From Bacteroidia bacterium (GTDB taxonomy: Bacteria > Bacteroidota > Bacteroidia > Bacteroidales > Azobacteroidaceae): a stretch of 15,171 nucleotides of DNA. Both the position numbers and the translations under genes were made by a program. The stretch lies in contig BNYG01000044.1 of the NCBI GenBank assembly GCA_026000155.1, forward strand, positions 1-15,171. Reading direction: 5' to 3'. Below, one piece after another: positions 8,645 through 15,171 of the stretch (its first letter is position 1; every line of letters starts with the position of its first letter). The notes below the pieces were generated by a model. That model was not told the DNA's origin and made no database searches. It worked only from the letters and a program-made list of their open reading frames with translations.

Positions 8645-9192
8645 TTAAACGGGAAGACATAGTAAAAATAGGAAGATTCAATAAACCCCACGGTATCAAA
8701 GGAGAAATTTCATTTGGTTTCACCAATGATTCGTTTGAGGACAGTGACAATCCCTTCCTTATCTGCGAATTGGACGGGATTTTGGTTCCGTTCCGCTTGG
8801 AAGAATACCGTTTTACTTCCGATTCGGCGGCGCTTGTCAAGTTAAAAAATATGGATTCCAATAAAAAAGCCCGGTTATTAGCCAATAAAGACGTTTATTT
8901 TGATAAAAAACAATGTAGGGACAAGGCGCGCCTTGCCCCTACCGATACAACAACATGGGATTACTTTATCGGTTTTACCTTGATGGATGAAAAACTGGGG
9001 GAAATAGGTCTTATTTCGGCAGTAGATGATTCCACTCTTAACACCTTATTTATTATTGAACAAAATAACACGGTAAAGGCAAGGCATGCCTTGCCTCTAC
9101 TGATTCCTGCTGCGGACGAAATGATTACCCACATTGATGAAGAACAAAAGAAAATATACGTAGAACTTCCTGAAGGATTATTAACGCTTTAA
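8641..9192 (+). CDS. rimM: 16S rRNA processing protein RimM with two palindrome-derived loops
   Basis: RimM binds ribosomal protein S19 and assists maturation of the 30S head. The product is 183 aa. The N-terminal RimM domain (about residues 1-90) is clear: IVKIGRFNKPHGIKGEISFG and VPFRLEEYRFTSDSAALVKL. The C-terminal PRC-barrel domain starts at TWDYFIGFTLMDEKLGEIG and ends in IYVELPEGLLTL. Two stretches look foreign: residues 92-101 in the linker between the domains and 145-154 in a loop of the PRC barrel. Each is encoded by a 28-bp palindrome (8915-8942 and 9073-9100) of one repeat family, read in two different phases. Both lie where family members vary in length, so the fold is probably kept. 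The start overlaps the murA stop. Confidence 0.94.
   Translation: MIKREDIVKIGRFNKPHGIKGEISFGFTNDSFEDSDNPFLICELDGILVPFRLEEYRFTSDSAALVKLKNMDSNKKARLLANKDVYFDKKQCRDKARLAPTDTTTWDYFIGFTLMDEKLGEIGLISAVDDSTLNTLFIIEQNNTVKARHALPLLIPAADEMITHIDEEQKKIYVELPEGLLTL
8915..8942. repeat. 28-bp palindrome, copy 1, in the RimM inter-domain linker
   Basis: Left half GTAGGGACAAGGCG and right half CGCCTTGCCCCTAC are inverted copies with a single mismatched pair. It is read beginning at the second base of a codon, giving CRDKARLAPT (residues 92-101). Confidence 0.88.
9073..9100. repeat. 28-bp palindrome, copy 2, in the RimM PRC-barrel loop
   Basis: Left half GTAAAGGCAAGGCA and right half TGCCTTGCCTCTAC are inverted copies with a single mismatched pair. 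It is the same family as copy 1 (shared GTA, CAAGGC, GCCTTGCC, CTAC at the same offsets) but read from the first codon base, giving VKARHALPLL (residues 145-154). Confidence 0.88.
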
Positions 9193-9193
9193 T

Positions 9194-9225
9194 TTTGGTC
9201 GTTTGCTATTTTTTTATTATCTTTG
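9194..9225 (+). promoter_or_regulatory. gyrB promoter, Bacteroidota type
   Basis: TTTG (9194-9197), 20 bases, then TATCTTTG (9218-9225) fits the TTTG-N19/21-TAnnTTTG consensus of the Bacteroidota primary sigma factor. The gyrB ATG lies 41 bases downstream, so gyrB can be transcribed separately from murA-rimM. Confidence 0.75.
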
Positions 9226-9251
9226 TTAGATTTTTGAAATAATGAATTTAA

Positions 9252-11225
<1,974 letters not shown>

Positions 11226-11236
11226 AAAATAAAATT

Positions 11237-11398
11237 ATGACAGAAACTTTAGAATTAGAAACAAAAAGCAGCAGACTAGCTGCTTTTTTGAGGGAGGAGG
11301 AGTTACGTAATCCTATACCACCCGAAGGATATATGACATCGAATGAGTTTAACAGAAGAGCAACAGACATGATAAAAAGAAAATTCGGAATGCTATGA
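11237..11398 (+). CDS. Small antitoxin-like protein (53 aa) upstream of a RelE/ParE-like toxin
   Basis: An ATG-started frame of 53 residues runs from MTETLELETKSSRLAAFLRE to DMIKRKFGML. It is acidic at the start and basic at the end, with EGYMTSNEFNRRATDMI in the middle. Its TGA overlaps the ATG of the next gene (ATGA at 11395-11398), the usual arrangement for an antitoxin ahead of its toxin. I do not recognise a DNA-binding fold, and the function is inferred from size, order and coupling. It follows gyrB by 11 bases with no visible promoter, so expression probably relies on read-through. Codons 9-17 coincide with a perfect intrinsic terminator hairpin (11263-11289). Confidence 0.62.
   Translation: MTETLELETKSSRLAAFLREEELRNPIPPEGYMTSNEFNRRATDMIKRKFGML
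11263..11289 (+). terminator. Intrinsic terminator after gyrB, lying inside the 53-aa ORF
   Basis: AAAAAGCAGC pairs perfectly with GCTGCTTTTT across a 6-base loop (AGACTA), with a run of six T ending at 11289. It lies 37 bases after the gyrB stop, the right place for its terminator, and it codes for K-S-S-R-L-A-A-F-L of the small upstream ORF. Confidence 0.75.
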
Positions 11399-11721
11399 AC
11401 AACGTTTTCTGGAAAGACAAAGCCTTATACGATTTAGACGATTGCCTTGACGCACTGATGTTTCCGAAATATAATAATCGACCACCTTTTTCTTATGAAG
11501 AAGCGATTGATTACAGAGATAATGTCATGGCTTTTGCGTTCGCATTACGAGACAAAGTATTGCATACTGATTGCAAATACGAAATTCATAAAATGTATGG
11601 CGAAAAAGTAGCCCGATACGAACGAAATAAAAATACTCAATACTATATTATTTATAATATTGATACTATTGGGGATATTTTTATTGAGCGAATTATGACA
11701 AATCATATAACACTTTTGTAA
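11395..11721 (+). CDS. RelE/ParE-superfamily-like toxin (putative)
   Basis: The product is a 108-aa, mostly alpha-beta small protein. Its C-terminal half (KMYGEKVARYERNKNT followed by QYYIIYNIDTIGDIFIERIM) has the run of aromatic-rich beta strands and the closing N-H-I-T seen in RelE/ParE-type proteins of Bacteroidota, and the N-terminus WKDKALYDLDDCLDAL fits the first helix of that fold. RelE-type members cut mRNA on the ribosome, while ParE types poison gyrase; I cannot tell which this is, and I see no conserved catalytic set. It is coupled by ATGA to the 53-aa protein upstream. Being next to gyrB is notable because ParE toxins target gyrase, but position alone is not evidence of that. Confidence 0.62.
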   Translation: MNNVFWKDKALYDLDDCLDALMFPKYNNRPPFSYEEAIDYRDNVMAFAFALRDKVLHTDCKYEIHKMYGEKVARYERNKNTQYYIIYNIDTIGDIFIERIMTNHITLL

Positions 11722-11735
11722 TTCATTTTTTGGAT

Positions 11736-11771
11736 AAACCCCGATTTGGATTTATTTCCTTGTCGGGGTTT
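11736..11771. terminator. Bidirectional terminator between convergent transcripts
   Basis: AAACCCCGA (11736-11744) pairs perfectly with TCGGGGTTT (11763-11771) across 18 bases. T-rich sequence follows on one side (TTT at the stem end) and precedes on the other (ATTTTTTGG at 11725-11733, a U-tract for minus-strand RNA). It sits 14 bases after the toxin stop and 21 bases beyond the creD stop, so it can serve both. Confidence 0.62.
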
Positions 11772-11792
11772 CCAATTTATCTAACTTACTTT

Positions 11793-13160
11793 TTAACTTT
11801 CGATAATGGTTTCTACAACCTTATCCTCTTCTTCCGGAACACCATTTTCCTCCGCTTTATACCATTTTATTTTTTGTGAAAAATACATGATGATTCCAAG
11901 GATAATAAACAAACCGATACTTCCGATTAGCAAGGCAACATCTTCTAATTGAAGGACTACATACAGGAACAGGTACAGAACTGAAAGAATCAATGCCAAA
12001 ATGCCGGTTTGTGTCTTGTTTTTGAAAATCCCTGACGTATAACCCGTAATGAGTGCAATGGTCGCTATACTGGAAATCAGGTAGGCAAGTGCAAAATTCA
12101 CTTGTTCTGAAATAGATAACAACAAACTGTAAAACAAAATCAACGCTAAACCAACCAATAGATATTGGATAGGATGAATCCGTTTTTTCGTCAGCACTTC
12201 AACGAAGAAAAACACGACGAAAGTCAGCGCAATAAACATCAGAGAGTATTTGGACGAGCGCATATTTTGCTGATAATGATCCACGGTTTCCACCAGATTA
12301 ACCCCAAAAGAGGTATCCTCGAAATCGGAAGTCGTATCTATCCAAGACGCCGGAATGCTGCGATTGAAACTCAAAACACTCCATGAAGCCTTAAATCCGT
12401 TCTCTGTGAGGGTATAATCCGGAGTAAAGCTTCCTGTAAAACCGGGGTCTTTCCAGGCGCCTTCCACTTCTACTTTGGACGTGTTTCCAATGGGGATAAA
12501 ATCAATATGACTGCTTCCGTTCAAGTTGAGTTTACATTCAAACGTATAAATTGATTCCGGATCCAGCGTGAGCAGATGGGGCAAAGCAATCACTAATTTT
12601 TTTCCACTAATGCGGTCACTACCACCTGTTTCAACAGGATAAGATTTACCGTTGATCTGAAAATTTATCTCATTGGTCAATCCGCGCAAATCGGAAATGC
12701 CCAACGAAAGAAATGCTTCATCATAATGAATAACACTGTTTTTGTCTTCATTTTTCAAATGATTTAAATCAGGCAATTGCCCGCTCATACGGATTTCGCT
12801 TTTATACAATATCGTTTTGTAAATACCGTAATGGCGTTCTTCCGGAAATAATTGCGTGTGAATGGTCAAATTTTCCGGAGTCAAATGCAATTCGTGCTCA
12901 CTTTGCACCGTTTCTTTTTTTTCATTCAAATAAGTCTTTGTAAATGGAATAGTTAAAATCGGACCACAAATAGTTTGCGATTGACTCCATTTGTCATTGA
13001 TTTTATCTATCGTTTCAATACTGCGATTTTGCCTTTCCTGAATCAAATCTATAATCAAAGCATTCGGGATCAGTAAAAGCAACGAGAGAAAGGCAATCAT
13101 AAATGCCTTTACGGTTAGTGACTGAGAAAATTTGTTCTCGATTCGTTTCATTGTTTCCAT
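11793..13160 (-). CDS. creD: CreD-like inner membrane envelope protein
   Basis: CreD-family (PF06123) inner membrane protein; in Enterobacteria creD is the CreBC-regulated gene linked to envelope integrity and colicin E2 tolerance, biochemical role unknown. The product is 455 aa, normal for the family. One N-terminal membrane segment (about 16-38) is followed by a large periplasmic domain (about 40-300, starting ERQNRSIETIDKINDKWSQS, with GPILTIPF and SLGISDLRGL). Five membrane segments then run at about 305-322, 332-349, 354-373, 385-404 and 408-427, with an acidic cytoplasmic tail. An ATG three codons in (13151) is an equal start candidate. It lies 66 bases after the winged-helix regulator gene and shares an upstream inverted repeat with that operon. 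No creB or creC is nearby. Confidence 0.9.
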   Translation of the reverse strand: METMKRIENKFSQSLTVKAFMIAFLSLLLLIPNALIIDLIQERQNRSIETIDKINDKWSQSQTICGPILTIPFTKTYLNEKKETVQSEHELHLTPENLTIHTQLFPEERHYGIYKTILYKSEIRMSGQLPDLNHLKNEDKNSVIHYDEAFLSLGISDLRGLTNEINFQINGKSYPVETGGSDRISGKKLVIALPHLLTLDPESIYTFECKLNLNGSSHIDFIPIGNTSKVEVEGAWKDPGFTGSFTPDYTLTENGFKASWSVLSFNRSIPASWIDTTSDFEDTSFGVNLVETVDHYQQNMRSSKYSLMFIALTFVVFFFVEVLTKKRIHPIQYLLVGLALILFYSLLLSISEQVNFALAYLISSIATIALITGYTSGIFKNKTQTGILALILSVLYLFLYVVLQLEDVALLIGSIGLFIILGIIMYFSQKIKWYKAEENGVPEEEDKVVETIIES

Positions 13161-13192
13161 TTTTAATTCTAATTTAATTATTTATTAAAAGT

Positions 13193-13209
13193 ACTTTGTT
13201 TCTCAAAGT
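13193..13209 (-). promoter_or_regulatory. Inverted-repeat operator candidate upstream of creD
   Basis: ACTTTG-TTTCT-CAAAGT is a perfect 6-bp inverted repeat with a 5-base gap, embedded in a TTAAAAGTACTTTGT context that is repeated upstream of the membrane-protein gene (14138-14154). Its centre is 41 bases before the creD ATG. On the minus strand TCACTTTG within it is one base off the TAnnTTTG -7 box. It is the likely binding site of the adjacent winged-helix regulator. Confidence 0.68.
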
Positions 13210-13226
13210 GAAAATACAAAAAAAAT

Positions 13227-13517
13227 TCAGTTAACCAATTTTTCCAAAGCATTCAAATGCTCTTTGAAACTATTTCTGCCCAATTCGGTAATTTCATATT
13301 TCGTATTGGGCTTTCTGCCAATGAATTGCTTTTTGGATTGAATATAATCAATATTCTCCAAGGCTTTCAAATGGCTGGCCAGATTGCCGTCGGTAATTTC
13401 CAGCAAGTCTTTCATCGTATTGAAATCCGCAAATTCATTGACCGATAAAATAGACATAATCCCAAGCCGGATACGGCTATCAAAAATCTTATTTAAATTG
13501 GAAATAATACTTGTCAT
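13227..13517 (-). CDS. Winged-helix transcriptional regulator (HTH_34/ArsR-MarR-like)
   Basis: The product is a 96-aa single-domain DNA-binding protein. The layout fits the short winged-helix family PF13601: a first helix (NKIFDSRIRLGIMSILSVNE), a helix-turn-helix (FNTMKDLLEITDGNLASHLK, recognition helix near DGNLASHLKALE), and a beta wing (YIQSKKQFIGRKPNTKYEIT) followed by LTELGR-type ending here as ITELGRNSFKEHL. No metal-binding cysteines or sensor domain are present, so the signal is unknown; in related operons the partner membrane protein is a candidate sensor. Its ATG overlaps the stop of the upstream membrane gene (ATGA), so both are made together. It probably binds the ACTTTG-N5-CAAAGT sites before its own operon and creD. 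Confidence 0.88.
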   Translation of the reverse strand: MTSIISNLNKIFDSRIRLGIMSILSVNEFADFNTMKDLLEITDGNLASHLKALENIDYIQSKKQFIGRKPNTKYEITELGRNSFKEHLNALEKLVN

Positions 13518-14119
13518 TTTTCTACATCGTATTTATAATACATGGCCAGACCGTAAAAAATATGGCAAAATCCGAATCCTGCCGTCCAAAACCAAATGCC
13601 GTTGTGCAAAAAGACAGCCGCCAACAAACCCAGCACAATTTCTGTAATACCCAGATAATGAATCTCATCCAATGTATATTTGGAAGCATTTACCAACGCC
13701 AATCCGTAAAAAATGAGTGTGGAAGCAGCCACTAACTCAATATCGCCCCGCCACAAAAACACCAGGGAAAATATTCCTCCGGTAATCAATGGAATCGCCA
13801 AATTATACATCGCCCGTTTCGTTACGCTGTTAAGAAGCTTTTGCTTATGCTTTTTTGCTTTTTTCCGGGAAAAATAAATGCCGAAACCAATGGAAATCAA
13901 TAAAACCGTCAAGGCATCCGCCAATAAAATACCGGTTTCCTGCCAATGATTATAACCGGTCAATGAGGGATCACGCAACAAATAAAAGTAAGCAAACGCT
14001 GCACCTGCAATCGCTGTAATTCCTGCCATTACTCCCGATAAACCACTTAATGACAGAAATTTACTCGATTTCTCCATCATCTCCCGAATTACTTTAATAT
14101 CTTCTGCTTGTGTATTCAT
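13514..14119 (-). CDS. Six-helix membrane protein co-transcribed with the regulator
   Basis: The product is a 201-aa protein of unknown function. After a short charged start (MNTQAEDIKVIREMMEKSSK) there are six predicted membrane segments, beginning at about residues 21, 62, 106, 128, 154 and 174, with a basic loop SRKKAKKHKQK after the second. I chose the ATG at 14119 because it lies just downstream of a good promoter; the ATG at 14191 would place the start upstream of that promoter. It overlaps the regulator gene by 4 bases. Clusters of this protein type, a small winged-helix regulator and CreD seem common in Bacteroidota, which suggests a regulated envelope-response unit; that is inference. 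Confidence 0.82.
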   Translation of the reverse strand: MNTQAEDIKVIREMMEKSSKFLSLSGLSGVMAGITAIAGAAFAYFYLLRDPSLTGYNHWQETGILLADALTVLLISIGFGIYFSRKKAKKHKQKLLNSVTKRAMYNLAIPLITGGIFSLVFLWRGDIELVAASTLIFYGLALVNASKYTLDEIHYLGITEIVLGLLAAVFLHNGIWFWTAGFGFCHIFYGLAMYYKYDVEK

Positions 14120-14137
14120 TTTATATGAATTAAAAGT

Positions 14138-14154
14138 ACTTTGTGCTGCAAAGT
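14138..14154 (-). promoter_or_regulatory. Inverted-repeat operator candidate upstream of the membrane protein-regulator operon
   Basis: ACTTTG-TGCTG-CAAAGT is a second copy of the inverted repeat found before creD, again inside TTAAAAGTACTTTGT. It overlaps the -7 box of the operon promoter, so binding there would block transcription. This fits autorepression by the winged-helix regulator. Confidence 0.72.
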
Positions 14155-14179
14155 TAAATAGTATTTTTGTAACTGCAAA
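14149..14179 (-). promoter_or_regulatory. Promoter of the membrane protein-regulator operon
   Basis: On the minus strand TTTG (14179-14176), 19 bases, then TAACTTTG (14156-14149) fits the Bacteroidota consensus exactly. The ATG at 14119 lies 29 bases downstream. Confidence 0.78.
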
Positions 14180-14232
14180 ATATTTTTGCAAAATTTTTCT
14201 TATAAATTTCCGGATTTCCTAAATAAAAAGCT

Positions 14233-14313
14233 TTATTCTAATTCAACATCAAACATGCTATTAATAACAGGGACTTCTACGATTTCCCTCTGCGAAACTC
14301 GTCCTACAGCCAT
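14233..14313 (-). pseudogene. Very short ORF, possibly the stump of a toxin gene
   Basis: A 26-residue frame (MAVGRVSQREIVEV, then PVINSMFDVELE) starts inside the last codons of the 85-aa gene, overlapping it by 10 bases. The VSQREIVEV start is the kind of first beta strand seen in PemK/MazF-like toxins, and the overlap resembles an antitoxin-toxin junction. A complete toxin would need about 80 more residues; none follows before the next operon. I read it as a truncated gene at best; a chance ORF is possible. Confidence 0.3.
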
Positions 14314-14561
14314 TGTTCGAGTCCATTAGAAAACCGGGGACGGTGGGAATCAATTAACTCTTTGTAGTCGTCTTCTGTATAAGGTGAAACTTGATATTCC
14401 TCATCACTACCGGATAATTGATTAGACAATTGCTCATCCGTTAAAACATATTTTGAATTAATTTTAGCCTTTAATTTCTTTTCTCCAAAATTATTCATTG
14501 TTAGCATTCTTTGAATTTCTCCAATCAAAGGCATCGTTAATAATCTATTCACTTGGCTCAT
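14304..14561 (-). CDS. Hypothetical 85-aa protein, possible orphan antitoxin
   Basis: The product is a small soluble protein that I do not recognise. It has a hydrophobic-basic N-terminal third (MSQVNRLLTMPLIGEIQRML), a middle with LTDEQLSNQLSGSDEEYQVS and an acidic, aromatic C-terminal third ending RPRFSNGLEQWL. No membrane segment or signal peptide is visible. In-frame ATGs at residues 10, 19 and 22 are alternative starts; I kept 14561, which has a TATCTTTG box 31 bases upstream. Its last codons overlap a 26-residue ORF, which gives it the look of an antitoxin that has lost its toxin. That is inference from arrangement only. Confidence 0.5.
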   Translation of the reverse strand: MSQVNRLLTMPLIGEIQRMLTMNNFGEKKLKAKINSKYVLTDEQLSNQLSGSDEEYQVSPYTEDDYKELIDSHRPRFSNGLEQWL

Positions 14562-14592
14562 ATTATAAAATATTTATTTAATACATTGTACG

Positions 14593-14600
14593 CAAAGATA
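14593..14600 (-). promoter_or_regulatory. Candidate -7 box for the 85-aa gene
   Basis: The minus strand reads TATCTTTG, identical to the gyrB and murA boxes, 31 bases before the ATG. The upstream TTTG is not convincing (ATTT at the expected distance). Confidence 0.45.
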
Positions 14601-14659
14601 CAAAAACTAATTGTAAATAAAATATTTATTAAAAAGCAGTTTTATTAAAATAATTTGCG

Positions 14660-14667
14660 TACCTTTG
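14660..14667 (+). promoter_or_regulatory. Plus-strand -7-like box ahead of the inverted-repeat element
   Basis: TACCTTTG matches TAnnTTTG and points into the 305-bp element that begins 30 bases downstream. No convincing gene follows, and the -33 position lacks a clear TTTG. It may be a promoter left over from a gene that was interrupted. Confidence 0.3.
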
Positions 14668-14696
14668 CATCGTTAAACTTTAGTCCGAAAAACGCT

Positions 14697-15001
14697 GTCA
14701 CTTCTTAAGTGCCAGTTTTTTTTTGCCAAATTGTCATTAAAATGCTCATTTCCGCCTTTTTAAGTTTTAAATATTTTAAGCGAAAAGGATGCAGCATTGC
14801 TGAAACCAAGACATTTAAAATATAAAATTTTGACAGTTTTGTCATCAGTTGATGATAGTATTGTTATTTTCTTATTCTTTAAAAACCCTCATTACAACAA
14901 ACCTGTATCCTGTTTTACCTTTCTCTTGTGGTACACTTTTACCCTGAATTCAATATTTTGTCAGAAAATTGGCAAAACTTTCCCGGCACTTAAGAAGTGA
15001 C
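14697..15001. mobile_element. 305-bp MITE-like element with 17-bp perfect inverted ends
   Basis: GTCACTTCTTAAGTGCC at 14697-14713 is exactly inverted at 14985-15001. The similarity continues inward with substitutions for about 27 more bases on each side, including TTTTGCCAA at the same offset and AAAAT at the inner edge, so the ends are about 44 bp and imperfect beyond the first 17. The interior is AT-rich. Plus-strand frames of 27 residues (from 14742) and 67 residues (from 14797) are present but neither resembles a transposase. I see no clear target-site duplication. It is best read as a non-autonomous element or the deleted remains of an insertion sequence; the parent family is unknown to me. 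Confidence 0.6.
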
Positions 15002-15171
15002 TTGAAATTCAAATTATTAAGCATAAATAATATGTTATTTTTCTTTTAACATATTATAACACAAAAGAATACAGTAATCGGAAGAGGCGGGAGCGTTTCG
15101 TTTTTTTTTACTTATAAAATCATTTTCATTCTTTTTTTCTCTAAAGAAATGGGATGATTTCCTGCCTTTTT
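15002..15171. other. AT-rich window end with one strong A/T hairpin
   Basis: No convincing gene is visible. An 11-bp perfect stem (ATAATATGTTA at 15027-15037 with TAACATATTAT at 15047-15057) closes a 9-base T-rich loop. Such a stem could be part of a terminator or just AT-rich sequence. A short GC-rich patch (GAGGCGGGAGCG, 15084-15095) stands out from the surroundings. Confidence 0.4.

Noticed and set aside
14797..15000. 67-residue plus-strand ORF inside the inverted-repeat element
   Set aside because: Its last codons run through the element's inverted end, it resembles no protein I know, and a shorter frame of equal quality overlaps it.
15112..15171. Minus-strand open frame of 19 residues reaching the window edge (ends RMKMIL)
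   Set aside because: Twenty open codons are expected by chance, and nothing in the peptide identifies a family; the sequence beyond the window is needed.

Overview
The window is chromosomal DNA of a Bacteroidota bacterium, most likely order Bacteroidales. Four things point there: the ATP synthase gene order (atpD-atpC-small membrane gene-atpB-E-F-H-A-G), an AtpB with a secretion-type leader, start codons without Shine-Dalgarno sequences, and several promoters of the TTTG-N19/20-TAnnTTTG type. I cannot name a genus from sequence alone.

Layout. 1-6459 is the F1Fo ATP synthase operon, entered inside atpD and read through to atpG. 6530-7151 is a compact unit with perfect 29-bp inverted ends around an IS200-like (RAYT-type) Y1 transposase on the minus strand. 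7340-11225 holds three core genes: murA and rimM (coupled by an ATGA overlap) and gyrB with its own promoter. 11237-11721 is a small two-gene cassette that looks like a toxin-antitoxin pair. Its first ORF (53 aa) contains a perfect terminator hairpin. Convergent to it, on the minus strand, 14119 to 11793 reads six-TM membrane protein -> winged-helix regulator -> CreD-like envelope protein, with the same inverted repeat (ACTTTG-N5-CAAAGT) upstream of the first and last gene. 14233-14561 is a small hypothetical gene overlapping a very short, probably truncated ORF. 14697-15001 is a 305-bp non-coding unit with 17-bp perfect inverted ends, MITE-like.

The most unusual theme is that short palindromic repeats sit in frame inside essential genes. 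A ~89-bp hairpin element lies between the n-region and h-region of the AtpB leader; one arm of the same family supplies the last 15 residues of AtpH; and two copies of an unrelated 28-bp palindrome lie in loops of RimM, read in two different phases. This resembles in outline the Rickettsia palindromic elements that invade coding sequence. MurA carries Asp in place of the usual catalytic Cys, which predicts fosfomycin insensitivity.
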